NCBI GenBank assembly: GCA_019683615.1
Contig: JADGIC010000009.1
Span: 1-33,512 of the forward strand
DNA length: 33,512 bases
Direction: 5' to 3'
DNA from: Alicyclobacillaceae bacterium
Lineage (GTDB): Bacteria > Bacillota > Bacilli > Alicyclobacillales > Alicyclobacillaceae
Shown here: positions 25,458 to 33,508 of the stretch, piece after piece
How positions within the stretch are numbered: the stretch's first letter is position 1
How the letters are laid out: every line of letters starts with the position of its first letter
Made by a program: the position numbers and the translations under genes
The notes under the pieces: model-generated
Database searches by the model: none
Told to the model about the DNA's origin: nothing
What the model saw: the letters and a program-made list of their open reading frames with translations, nothing else

Positions 25458-26804
25458 GTGTCCAAATTGATTGTAACCCCCACGCCGGGTGAAGTGAACG
25501 GGACGATTCCGGTGCCCTGCTCCAAATACCACCTCCACCGCGCCCTCATCTTGGGCTCGCTGGCCGACGGCGTGACGGTCGTGCACGGGCGGTCGCAAGC
25601 CAGGCACATTCAAGACACCCTGAATTCGCTCAAGGACCTGGGCGTCCGCGTCGAGCACACGGCGGACGGCTACCGCGTCCACGGCGGCCCGTACGTGCCG
25701 CGCAACGGCCGCGTGCGGGTGGGCAGCTCCGGTTCGACCCTGCAGTTTTTGCTGGGCCTGGGCTCCCGCGCGAGCCGGCCGGTCACCTACGACGGGGTGG
25801 AGGCCCTGCGCCGCCGGCCCATCGGGCCTTTGCTGCGGGCCTTGGGCGAGATTGGGGTGCGCACCGAATCAGCGAACGACCGCCTGCCAGTCACAGTCCA
25901 CCCAGGCCTGCCGAAGGGCGGACGGGTGCAAATCCAGGGTGTGCTCAGCCAGTGGATTTCAGGCCTTTTGATGGTGGCGCCGTTCGCCGCGCAGGACACC
26001 GTGGTGGAGGTGTCGGACCCGTTCAACGAGCGCACGTACGTGCACCTGACGGCGTCGATGCTGGCGCGCTTCGGCATCGAGGTGCGGGCAGAGGCGGACG
26101 AGCGGCGCTGGGTGGTGCCGGCCGGACAGGTGTTTCGCCCGGCAGAGGTGTACCTTGAGCCGGATTTGTCGAGCGCGGCGTTCCCGCTCGTGTACGCGGC
26201 GCTGCACCCGGGTGTCGTGCGCCTGACCGGCGTGGCAGGGGCGGGATCGCACCCGGAGGGCCGGATCCTCGACATTCTGCGCGAGATGGGGGTGGACCTG
26301 GAGATTCGCGAGGCCGCGCGCGAAGTGGTTGTGCGCAACCGCGGCACGCGCCCCCGAGGCATCGACGTCGACATGCAGGACATCCCGGACCTCATACCGA
26401 TTCTCTCGGTGTGCGCGGCGCTCGCCCGCGGCCGCAGTGTGCTGCGGAACATCGGGCCGGGTCGGCTGAAGGAGTCGAACCGGGTGCGGGCGATGCTGCA
26501 GCTGCGGAAGATGGGCGCCCGCATCGAGGAGCAGGGTGACAACCTGGTCATCGACGGTGTGGAGCGGCTCCGCGGCGCGGACATCTCCAGTTTCAACGAC
26601 CACCGCGTCCTGATGGCGTTTGCGGTCGCGGCTAGCGTCGCGGACGGCGAGACGCATCTGACGTTCCCGAACGCCTACCGCATTTCCTACCCGGAGTTCA
26701 TGGACCACATGGCGGCACTCGGCATGCGCTTTGGCGCCCAGGCTCCCGCTGTCGCGGCGGGGTCTGTGGCGGAGAGGGAGCTGGTGGCCAGTGGTGCCCG
26801 GTAA
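25458..26804 (+). CDS. EPSP-synthase (AroA) homologue with altered substrate residues
   Basis: A 448-residue member of the enolpyruvyl transferase family. Aligned by eye with E. coli AroA (E. coli numbers in brackets), kept residues are K23 (K22), R28 (R27), R120 (R124), Q165 (Q171), D311 (D313), K338 (K340), E339 (E341), R342 (R344) and D381-H382-R383 (D384-H385-R386). Changed are S23 to Y24, N94 to S90, T97 to S93, R100 to Q96, S169 to L163, N336 to P334 and K411 (PEP side) to Ile or Arg near 408. Loss of shikimate-3-phosphate and PEP contacts with the core kept suggests a reaction other than EPSP synthesis. The ansJKLM-chcA set contains such a homologue, probably for an elimination on shikimate; that step is inference. 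GTG start after AGAGG (25443-25447); it overlaps the ligase gene by 14 nt. Confidence 0.8.
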   Translation: MSKLIVTPTPGEVNGTIPVPCSKYHLHRALILGSLADGVTVVHGRSQARHIQDTLNSLKDLGVRVEHTADGYRVHGGPYVPRNGRVRVGSSGSTLQFLLGLGSRASRPVTYDGVEALRRRPIGPLLRALGEIGVRTESANDRLPVTVHPGLPKGGRVQIQGVLSQWISGLLMVAPFAAQDTVVEVSDPFNERTYVHLTASMLARFGIEVRAEADERRWVVPAGQVFRPAEVYLEPDLSSAAFPLVYAALHPGVVRLTGVAGAGSHPEGRILDILREMGVDLEIREAAREVVVRNRGTRPRGIDVDMQDIPDLIPILSVCAALARGRSVLRNIGPGRLKESNRVRAMLQLRKMGARIEEQGDNLVIDGVERLRGADISSFNDHRVLMAFAVAASVADGETHLTFPNAYRISYPEFMDHMAALGMRFGAQAPAVAAGSVAERELVASGAR

Positions 26805-28449
26805 TCTCGGCGGTCCGTCCGCCCGCCAGACAGCTTCGTCCGGCGCGGCCGTCGCACTGTTTCTCGACAAGCTGGACAGCACCATCGCCGCGGCGCCGGA
26901 CCGCCTGGCGGTGGTGGACGTGGGCGCCGGCCCGCAGCCGGTGCGGCTCACCTACGGAGAGTTGGGTGAATTGGCGGACCGGATTGCCACGCGGCTGCTT
27001 GAATTGGGTGTGGAGCCCGGCGAGCCGGTCTGCTACCAGTTGCCGAGCGGCTGGGAGTTCATCGCCCTGACGGTGGCGCTGTGGCGCATCGGCGGGGTGC
27101 CCTGCCCGCTGTTGCCGTCGTTGCGGGAGCGAGAGGTCCGGTTCATCGTCCAGACTGCGGGCAGCCGGCTGTTGGTGGTGCCGGACATGTTCCGGGGCTT
27201 TGACTACCGCGGGCTGGTGGACGCCATCCGCCCGGACTTGCCGCGGTTGGCGTCGGTGCACGTGGTGGAGTGGGGCCAGCGCCAGCCGTCCCGCTCCAGC
27301 CTGGGCGGGCTGGTGGCGGAACGGGAGGATCGCCAGGCGGTGCGGGCGCGCCGGCCGGGGGCGGACGACGTGGCGCAACTGTTGTTCACGTCGGGCACGA
27401 CCGGCGAGCCGAAGGGCGTCCTCCACACCCACCGCACGCTGTCCCACGGCCTGGCGGCGCATGTGCAGACCCTGGGCCTGACGGCGTCCGACACCGTCTG
27501 GGTGCCGTCGCCGCTCGCGCACCAGACGGGCTTTTTGTACGGGATGATGTTGTCGTTCTACCTCGGAGCCACCGGCGTCTACCAAGCGGTGTGGAACGTG
27601 GAAGACGCCTGCCGCGCCATCGAGACCTTCGGCGCCCGCTTCGTGCAAGCGGCGATGCCGTTTTTGGCCGACATTACGCACGCCCTGCGGCCGCCGAAAG
27701 GGCTGCGCCTGTTTGTCGCCACCGGCGCCGCCATCCCCCGCGGTTTGGCGCTGGAGGCGCGGGCCGCGTTGGGGTGCGAGGTGGTGGGCGCGTGGGGATC
27801 GACCGAGAGCTGCCTGGTCACCGTCGGCTACCCCGGCGATCCGCCGGAGAAGCTGTGGGGCACGGACGGCCGCGTGATCGGCGGTATGGAGATCCGCATC
27901 GTCGACGATGAGGGCCGGCCGTTGCCGCCAGGAACCGAGGGCAATTTCCAGGTGAAGACGCCGGCAATGTTCATCGGCTACCTGCACCACCCGGAGTGGA
28001 CGCAGGCGGCGATGACGCCGGACGGGTTTTTCAACACGGGCGATCTGGCGGTGGTGGACGCGGACGGCTACCTGCGCATCACCGGCCGCTGCAAGGACGT
28101 GATCAACCGCGGCGGGGAGAAGATCCCGGTGGTGGAGATTGAGAACCTGCTGTACCAGCATCCGCGCATCCGCGACGCGGCTGTCGTCGCAATGCCCGAT
28201 CCGCGCTTGGGCGAGCGGGCGTGCGCGTTTGTCGTGACGAAGGACGGCGGGCTGATGGAGCTGGCGGAGCTGACAGACTTTCTCGGCGCCAACGGGATGG
28301 CGAAGATCTACTGGCCGGAGCGCGTGGAGCCGATTGACGAGCTGCCGCGCACGGCCAGCGGCAAGGTGCAAAAGTACGTGCTGCGCCAGATGATCGCGGA
28401 CAAGCTGAAGGCGGAAGCGGAGGCGGGTGCACCGGCACCGCCGGCGTGA
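26791..28449 (+). CDS. AMP-forming acyl-CoA ligase (cyclohexanecarboxylate-CoA ligase-like)
   Basis: A 552-residue ANL-superfamily enzyme that activates a carboxylic acid as acyl-AMP and then as CoA thioester. The P-loop LLFTSGTTGEPKGVLHTH is at about 197-214, GAWGSTE is the A5-type motif, FNTGDLAVVDADGYLRITGRCKDVINRGG holds the hinge and adenylate contacts in consecutive segments, and the C-terminal catalytic Lys is in TASGKVQKYVLR (about K525). It resembles the AliA and medium-chain ligase branch. GTG at 26791, 10 nt after AGGGAG, overlaps the AroA-like gene by 14 nt, so the two are coupled. The inferred substrate is shikimate or a dehydrated cyclohexene-carboxylate derived from it. Confidence 0.88.
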   Translation: MVPGNLGGPSARQTASSGAAVALFLDKLDSTIAAAPDRLAVVDVGAGPQPVRLTYGELGELADRIATRLLELGVEPGEPVCYQLPSGWEFIALTVALWRIGGVPCPLLPSLREREVRFIVQTAGSRLLVVPDMFRGFDYRGLVDAIRPDLPRLASVHVVEWGQRQPSRSSLGGLVAEREDRQAVRARRPGADDVAQLLFTSGTTGEPKGVLHTHRTLSHGLAAHVQTLGLTASDTVWVPSPLAHQTGFLYGMMLSFYLGATGVYQAVWNVEDACRAIETFGARFVQAAMPFLADITHALRPPKGLRLFVATGAAIPRGLALEARAALGCEVVGAWGSTESCLVTVGYPGDPPEKLWGTDGRVIGGMEIRIVDDEGRPLPPGTEGNFQVKTPAMFIGYLHHPEWTQAAMTPDGFFNTGDLAVVDADGYLRITGRCKDVINRGGEKIPVVEIENLLYQHPRIRDAAVVAMPDPRLGERACAFVVTKDGGLMELAELTDFLGANGMAKIYWPERVEPIDELPRTASGKVQKYVLRQMIADKLKAEAEAGAPAPPA

Positions 28450-28563
28450 TCCGCGCGTGTGCGGGACGGTTGGGCGCGGCCACAAGGTCGGGTTTCGGAC
28501 GGCCGCGGACAGCAGGATGGCCGTGCGCAAGACGGCCGTGCGACGGATGAGGAGGTGGCGCCG

Positions 28564-29802
28564 TTGAGTTTTGGGGCCAGGGACGGCGGGCCGGATGTGC
28601 GGGACGTGCCGGATGCAGCGGGCAGGGCTGGCGCCCAGGGCGCGCTTGGCGCGTTCGACGGGGGTGCGTCCGACGCGGGTGCGTACGCAGCCCTGATGGA
28701 CGAGGTGCGGGCCTTCGTGCAGGGTCCGGCGCGGGCGTGGGGCGAGCAGATTGAGACCACCGGCCGGCTGCCGGACGGGGTGTGGGAGGAGCTGCGCGAT
28801 CGCGGCTACCTTCGCCTCGCGGCGCCGACGGCGTACGGCGGCCGCGGCCTGCCGTTCACCGCGTACCTGGCGCTGCTCGAGCAGTTTGCTCAGATGCACG
28901 GGTCGTTGCGTGTGATTGTCCACGTCTGCAACGGATTGTGGCGGTCGCTGGATTACGCCGCCACGGAGGCGCAGCGCGAGCGGATTGTCAAGCCGTTTGT
29001 GGCGGGCCGGCGGCGCGTCACGTTCACGCTGACCGAGCCCGACTCCGGCTCCGGCACGGACATCCGGACCACGGCCCGCCGCGAGGGCGACGAGTACGTC
29101 TTGAACGGGCAGAAGTGGATGATCATCTTCTCAGACGTGGCTGACGACTTCCTTGTGTTCTGCCGGCTCGAAGGCACGCGCGGCGCGGAGGGCACGCTGG
29201 CGCTGCTCGTGCCGCGAGACGCGCCGGGTCTGGAAATTCGTCCGATGGCGCCGGCGATGGGCGTCAGCGGGACGCAGCACGGCCACCTGGTGTTCACTGA
29301 CTGCCGCGTGCCCGTGTCGAACCGGCTGGGTGCGGAGGGTCAGGGGCTGGAGATTGCGTTCGCCGGCTTCCTGGACCCGAGCCGCATCGGCGTTGCCGCC
29401 ACCTGCGTGGGACTGGCTTCCCGCGCTCTGGACCTGGCTGTCGATCACGCCCGCCGCCGCATCACCTTCGGCAAACCGCTGGCCAAGCGGCAGACCATCC
29501 AGATGTGGGTCGGCGAGATGGCGACCGACATTGAGGCGGGCCGGCAGCTGTACCTTCACGCGGCGCGGGCCTTCGAGGAAGGGCGGCCGGCGACGGTCCC
29601 GGCGGCGATGGCGAAGCTGTTTTGCACCGACATGCTGCAGCGCGTGACCGACAAAGCATTGCAGATCCACGGCGGCATCGGGTACTTCCGGTCGTCGGAA
29701 ATTGAGCGGATTTACCGGGACGCCCGGATGCAGCGGTTTGAAGAGGGCACGGCGGAGATTCAGAAGATGGTCATCGCGCGCGAGCGGTTGCGGAAGACGT
29801 GA
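28564..29802 (+). CDS. Acyl-CoA dehydrogenase family protein
   Basis: A 412-residue FAD enzyme. After a Gly/Ala/Asp-rich N-terminal extension of about 30 residues comes the acyl-CoA dehydrogenase fold: FTLTEPDSGSGTD (FAD contact), LNGQKWMI, RRRITFGKPLAKRQTIQ, QIHGGIGYF, and the catalytic Glu E394 in RFEEGTAEIQ. Such enzymes introduce or, in reverse, remove an alpha-beta double bond in an acyl-CoA. The TTG at 28564 follows AGGAGGTG (28550-28557) by 6 nt; a GTG at 28459 is also in frame but has no site. It follows the ligase by 114 nt. In the CHC-CoA scheme it would act on a cyclohexene- or cyclohexane-carboxyl-CoA; the direction cannot be read from sequence. Confidence 0.9.
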   Translation: MSFGARDGGPDVRDVPDAAGRAGAQGALGAFDGGASDAGAYAALMDEVRAFVQGPARAWGEQIETTGRLPDGVWEELRDRGYLRLAAPTAYGGRGLPFTAYLALLEQFAQMHGSLRVIVHVCNGLWRSLDYAATEAQRERIVKPFVAGRRRVTFTLTEPDSGSGTDIRTTARREGDEYVLNGQKWMIIFSDVADDFLVFCRLEGTRGAEGTLALLVPRDAPGLEIRPMAPAMGVSGTQHGHLVFTDCRVPVSNRLGAEGQGLEIAFAGFLDPSRIGVAATCVGLASRALDLAVDHARRRITFGKPLAKRQTIQMWVGEMATDIEAGRQLYLHAARAFEEGRPATVPAAMAKLFCTDMLQRVTDKALQIHGGIGYFRSSEIERIYRDARMQRFEEGTAEIQKMVIARERLRKT

Positions 29803-29910
29803 CGGGGGACGGCCGGCCAAGGCGCGAGGAGCACCGGCACCGGCGTGTGAGCATCTGCATGTGAGGAGACGACGGGCGGAGCGCCGTGGGGCGACCAGCC
29901 GGGAGGAGCG

Positions 29911-31023
29911 ATGAACGTGATTGTGTTCATGCGAGATGGCGGATCGGGCGGCGAGGCGGAGTTGGCAGCGGTGGTGAAGGCGTTGACGGATCGCGGCTTT
30001 GCCTGTCACGCGGTGAACGGCGGCGTCCGGGCCGTGGTGGTGCAGGGCGGTGACGCCGAGGCGGAGCGGTTGGTGCTCGGCATGCCCGGGGTTCATCGCG
30101 TGGTCCTGGCGCACCCCGGGTACGCGCTGGCGAGCCGGGAAGTGCATCCGGCCGACACCGTGATCCGCGTCGGCTCCGTGGAGATTGGCGGCCAGGAGCC
30201 GGTCATCATGGCGGGACCGTGCTCGGTCGAGTCGCTCGACGGGCTCCTCGAGGTCGCCGAGCAGGTGCGCGCCGCCGGGGCGAACGTCCTGCGCGGCGGG
30301 GCGTTCAAGCCGCGCTCCTCCCCGTATTCGTTTCAGGGCCTCGGCGAGGAGGGCCTGAAGTACCTCGCCATCGCCCGCGAGAAGACCGGGCTGCCGGTCA
30401 TCTCGGAGGTGATGGAGCCGGACGCGGTGGGTCTCGTCGCTTCCTACGTCGACATCCTTCAAATAGGCGCCCGCAACATGCAGAACTTCTCGCTCCTGCG
30501 GGCGGTGGGCCGCTCCGGCAAGCCGGTCATGCTGAAGCGTGGCCTGTCCGCCACCATCGAGGAGTGGCTGATGGCGGCCGAGTACATCCTGGCACAGGGT
30601 AACCCAAACGTGATGCTGTGCGAGCGCGGCATCCGCACGTTTGAGACGTACACCCGCAACACGTTGGACCTGAATGCGGTGCCGGTGGTGCGCCATCTCT
30701 CGCACCTGCCCGTGATTGTCGATCCCAGCCATGGCGTCGGCAAGTGGCGCTACGTCAACGCGATGGCGCGGGCGTCCATCGCCGCTGGGGCACACGGTCT
30801 CATTGTGGAGGTCCACGCCAACCCGGACAAGGCGCTGTCGGACGGCGCGCAGTCGCTGACACCCGCGCGGTTCGCACAAATGGTGCGGGAGGTCCGCTAC
30901 ATTGCCGCCGCGCTGCGGGCGATGGACGGGGCAGAACCGCCTGCGGACGCTGCGGCAGGGGCGGAGGCAGTGTCTCTGTCTGCAGGTGCAGGTACCGGGT
31001 CGGGGACGCTGGTGACGGTGTGA
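29911..31023 (+). CDS. aroF: DAHP synthase (AroF-type, KDO8P-synthase-like class with N-terminal regulatory domain)
   Basis: 3-Deoxy-D-arabino-heptulosonate-7-phosphate synthase condenses phosphoenolpyruvate and erythrose 4-phosphate, the first step of the shikimate pathway. The 370 residues have an N-terminal ferredoxin-like domain (1-80), as in the Thermotoga-type enzyme where it mediates feedback inhibition, then the TIM barrel with AGPCSVE (101-107), KPR (133-135) and metal ligands C104, H274, E300 and D311. The ATG follows GGGAGGAG. A C-terminal Ala/Gly-rich tail of about 35 residues is not conserved. It is the last gene of the plus-strand run, 108 nt after the dehydrogenase, and would raise shikimate supply for the cluster. 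Confidence 0.93.
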   Translation: MNVIVFMRDGGSGGEAELAAVVKALTDRGFACHAVNGGVRAVVVQGGDAEAERLVLGMPGVHRVVLAHPGYALASREVHPADTVIRVGSVEIGGQEPVIMAGPCSVESLDGLLEVAEQVRAAGANVLRGGAFKPRSSPYSFQGLGEEGLKYLAIAREKTGLPVISEVMEPDAVGLVASYVDILQIGARNMQNFSLLRAVGRSGKPVMLKRGLSATIEEWLMAAEYILAQGNPNVMLCERGIRTFETYTRNTLDLNAVPVVRHLSHLPVIVDPSHGVGKWRYVNAMARASIAAGAHGLIVEVHANPDKALSDGAQSLTPARFAQMVREVRYIAAALRAMDGAEPPADAAAGAEAVSLSAGAGTGSGTLVTV

Positions 31024-31056
31024 AGCTGAGCCGCTGTATCCCGCAATATCGGTTTG

Positions 31057-31542
31057 TTAAGGTCGGTTGCTGTTTAACTGCGCTGGCAATTGGTCAATTT
31101 TCTCTCGTGAACCCGTCCCATTCAACTCACAATCTTTCGGATAGTGAAGTACAACGTGAGTAGAAATGACAACGTGATTTGCGTCCGGAATGGGGTGATT
31201 TCCAATAGGCGGCAAGAACTTGATGGTACGGCCAAACATTCGCAGGTATACCTCTCGAATGGATTCAGATGCTCCGAAAAAATATGGTACCCACCAGTTC
31301 AGAACCTGTAGGGTAAGCCATATTGCATAAAATACCAAGGAGATACGTAAAGACCACTTACTTCGTCGAAAAGTCCAAATGACGAGCGTGATTTGAACAA
31401 TCCCTAATACCAAATCAAACGGCTGTTGCGAATTGCCGTATGAAAAATCATTCCACGGATATAGTGACACCCACTCGACGATTTGAAAGTATATCAAGAA
31501 CACAATCTGCGGAACGACAACACGGATGGACGCGTTGTTCAT
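31057..31542 (-). CDS. AT-rich orphan multi-pass membrane protein
   Basis: A 161-residue protein that I do not recognise. It has three or four hydrophobic segments (about 6-24, 42-57, 66-84 and a weaker one before 100) and a polar C-terminal tail ending in Asn and Arg. The ATG follows GGAGGAT by 6 nt on the minus strand, a good binding site, so the gene is probably real; an upstream in-frame ATG (31575) is less well placed. GC content here is about 35-45 percent in the 60-base blocks I counted (31141-31200 and 31321-31380) against well over 60 percent for neighbours, a sign of recent acquisition. It converges on aroF, 33 nt away. Confidence 0.6.
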   Translation of the reverse strand: MNNASIRVVVPQIVFLIYFQIVEWVSLYPWNDFSYGNSQQPFDLVLGIVQITLVIWTFRRSKWSLRISLVFYAIWLTLQVLNWWVPYFFGASESIREVYLRMFGRTIKFLPPIGNHPIPDANHVVISTHVVLHYPKDCELNGTGSREKIDQLPAQLNSNRP

Positions 31543-31699
31543 TGTCGTATCCTCCAGCGCCATTCCTCTTGCCAAGCTGCGCGTCCCGACTGGGTGGAGC
31601 CGACCGACCTTTGGGAGCAGCCTGTCGGAGTCTTGTCAATCTTGGGAAAACCGGCTCCGTGGAGCGACCCCGCGTCTCAAGGGCCGCCCTTTGCCACCG

Positions 31700-32458
31700 T
31701 TACCGCTTGAACGCCGCCGCGCCGTCGTCGACGAAGTAGGCGTGGCCGTTCACGAACGACGCGTCGTCGCTCGCGAGAAACGCCACCACCTTCGCCACCT
31801 GCTCCGGCTTGCCGAACTCGCCGCGCATGTGGGCGCGTTTGAGGATGTTCCAGGCGTGTTCGTTCTCGCGCCACTGGTCCACCAGCGGCGTGTCGATCAT
31901 CCCGGGTGCCACAGCCACCACCCGAATGTTGTACTTCGCGAGTTCCAGCGCCGCGGCCTTGGTCATCGCCACGACGGCCGCTTTGCTGGCGTGGTACGGG
32001 AGCTGCCGACGGTCCACGATGTACGCGTAGATGGACGCCGTGTTGATGATCACGCCGCCCGTCTCCCTCATCGCCGCTGCGGCCGCCTTGATCCCGTAAA
32101 ACACCCCGTCCTGGTTGACGCGCACCACTCGGTGGTACTCCTCGACGGGCATCTCCAAAACGCTGTCGCGCCCGTCGCCAAAGACACCCGCGTTGTTGAA
32201 CATGATGTCGAGCCGCCCGTAGGCGTCGACGGTGCGGCGGACCAACGCCGTCACGCTCTCGAATGACGTCACGTCGGTCCGGCAAAACTGGGCGATCCCG
32301 CCCGCCTCCTCAATCAACCGCACCGTCTCCCGGCCGGCCGCCTCGTCGATGTCCGCCACGGTCACCCGCGCGCCCTCGCGGGCGAACAGCTGCGCGGTGG
32401 CCCGCCCAATGCCGCCGCCACCCCCCGTGACGATAGCCACTTTATTGACAAATCGCAT
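31700..32458 (-). CDS. Short-chain dehydrogenase/reductase, classical type
   Basis: A 252-residue classical SDR: TGGGGGIG (11-18) for the dinucleotide, D36 after the second strand (VADID), which favours NAD(H), NNAG (88-91), S142, and the Tyr-x3-Lys pair Y155-K159. Such proteins reduce or oxidise keto/hydroxyl groups, in contrast to the Tyr-x6-Lys enoyl reductase type at 22188. The ATG follows GGGAGG by 7 nt. The YbgC-like thioesterase gene lies upstream on the same strand, 123 nt away. A role in the same acyl-CoA pathway, for example handling a ring hydroxyl, is possible but rests on proximity only. Confidence 0.88.
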   Translation of the reverse strand: MRFVNKVAIVTGGGGGIGRATAQLFAREGARVTVADIDEAAGRETVRLIEEAGGIAQFCRTDVTSFESVTALVRRTVDAYGRLDIMFNNAGVFGDGRDSVLEMPVEEYHRVVRVNQDGVFYGIKAAAAAMRETGGVIINTASIYAYIVDRRQLPYHASKAAVVAMTKAAALELAKYNIRVVAVAPGMIDTPLVDQWRENEHAWNILKRAHMRGEFGKPEQVAKVVAFLASDDASFVNGHAYFVDDGAAAFKR

Positions 32459-32581
32459 GGATGAACCTCCCAAGGTGATGTGAGATGTGTTGTTGATGAA
32501 GGCTGTCAACTGTCGTTGAGTGTCATGCAACGGCGAGTGCTGACAGACAGCGGGCGGTTCTGCTCGCGCTGCATCCAGGGA

Positions 32582-32986
32582 TCAGATACCTTCCACCGCA
32601 CAGATCCGCTCCCGCCATTCGTCCGGGACAGGTGCCGGGCGTCCAGAGGCGGGATCGACATTGACGTAGACCGTCTCTGCGTCGAGCAGCCGCTCGTCCT
32701 CCCGGCTGATCACAAACTGCAACGTCAGACTGGTCCGTCCCAACGCCTTTGTTCGCACCCACACGTTCAGTGCATCGTCAAAGCGAGCCGGCCGGTGAAA
32801 TTCCAGCGTCGTCTTCACGATCACCGTGTGCAGGATGCTTCCAGGGTCAACGCCAAGCCCGCTGCGAAGGTACTCAAAAAACGCGCAGTCCAGGTAGGTG
32901 AGATAGTTGGCGTTAAACACAATTCCCTGGGCATCCACCTCCGCCCAGCGAACTCGCAGCGGATACGCAAATCGGAATCCGTCCAT
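32582..32986 (-). CDS. YbgC/FadM-type 4-hydroxybenzoyl-CoA thioesterase family protein
   Basis: A 134-residue hotdog-fold protein. RWAEVDAQGIVFNANYLTYLD is the active-site region of the 4HBT/YbgC family, with D18 as the catalytic Asp, followed by a long helix (FFEYLR). Members hydrolyse short- or medium-chain, branched or aromatic acyl-CoAs. The ATG follows GAGGGG by 8 nt on the minus strand. It has a leader of about 165 nt and a credible sigma-A promoter, and probably forms an operon with the SDR. It may recycle CoA from ring acyl-CoA, but substrate is unknown. Confidence 0.85.
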   Translation of the reverse strand: MDGFRFAYPLRVRWAEVDAQGIVFNANYLTYLDCAFFEYLRSGLGVDPGSILHTVIVKTTLEFHRPARFDDALNVWVRTKALGRTSLTLQFVISREDERLLDAETVYVNVDPASGRPAPVPDEWRERICAVEGI

Positions 32987-33298
32987 AAGAACAACCCCTC
33001 GTAATGAAACGACGTTAGGAGAGACCAGAACAGATCTGATCACGCAATCACGCATCGGACCAGGCATGGAGGAGCAAGTCCAGCGGAGCTCGCGCGGTAC
33101 CTCATTGGTTCACAATTTTCCTTCCTTCACAGACGGCACCACGCGGCTTGCCCTCGTATCATTCTACAGGGGTTGGGGGATTCGTTTCAAAGGTGGATCT
33201 GTGCAAGATCCCTGTCAAGTTTCAGTAGGGGAGACCTCATTGGCTACCGTGCTTAGGTCACGGAATGGGGCGATCACGCCAGTCCCCGAAGCATATCT
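32987..33298. other. Long leader and intergenic region before the YbgC-like gene
   Basis: No coding frame looks credible on either strand. On the minus strand the region holds the promoter at 33190-33161 and a leader with AATGAGGTACCGCG (about 33106-33093), which resembles part of the T-box antiterminator core; specifier stem and terminator are not seen. Beyond the promoter (33191-33298) I see nothing definite. Confidence 0.4.
33161..33190 (-). promoter_or_regulatory. Sigma-A promoter for the YbgC-like thioesterase and SDR genes
   Basis: On the minus strand TTGAAA (33190-33185), 18 nt, then TAGAAT (33166-33161) gives good matches to both hexamers. The predicted start near 33154 leaves a leader of about 165 nt before the ATG at 32986. 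Confidence 0.5.
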
Positions 33299-33508
33299 TC
33301 ACCCACGTCCGTCTGCGTGCGGACCCAGCAAGTCCGGGATATGGACATGCACACCAGACATCATCTCCGGGTCGTAGATTCTGAAGGTCTTACCGCGCGG
33401 CAATGCGGTAAGCGTCAAAGCCCCCACACCTTGCGTTTCTCCAACCGTCGTGCGACAGTCATGGACGGCAACAATCAGCCCCGCCAGGAAACCCAGCGGG
33501 GCGATTTC
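33299..33508 (-). pseudogene. 3' part of an unidentified reading frame at the window edge
   Basis: On the minus strand a 69-codon frame ends with TGA at 33301-33299. Its protein-like composition (FLAGLIVAVHD, LPRGKTFRIYDPEMM, VHVHIPDLLGP) suggests a real C-terminus. In the same frame a TGA occupies 33511-33509, right at the window edge, and no good start with a binding site follows it. It may be a decayed gene, a gene with a frameshift or edge error, or a short gene with a GTG/TTG start. I do not recognise the family. Confidence 0.3.

Noticed and set aside
28495-28550. Repeated GA(C/T)GGCCG(C/T)G units before the acyl-CoA dehydrogenase gene
   Set aside because: Three imperfect short copies in very GC-rich DNA; no regular period or dyad strong enough to call a site.
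26698-28923. 741-codon minus-strand open frame across the acyl-CoA ligase and its neighbours
   Set aside because: Antisense shadow: the translation is His/Arg/Gln-rich low complexity, spans two real genes and lacks a ribosome binding site.
33085-33110. T-box riboswitch on the minus strand
   Set aside because: Only the GGTACCGCG core is present; no stem I/specifier and no terminator with a U-run, and a thioesterase is not a usual T-box gene. Kept only as a low-interest finding.
32907-33377. 156-codon plus-strand open frame near the right end
   Set aside because: It starts inside the antisense of the YbgC-like gene, crosses its promoter, and its translation is without domains.
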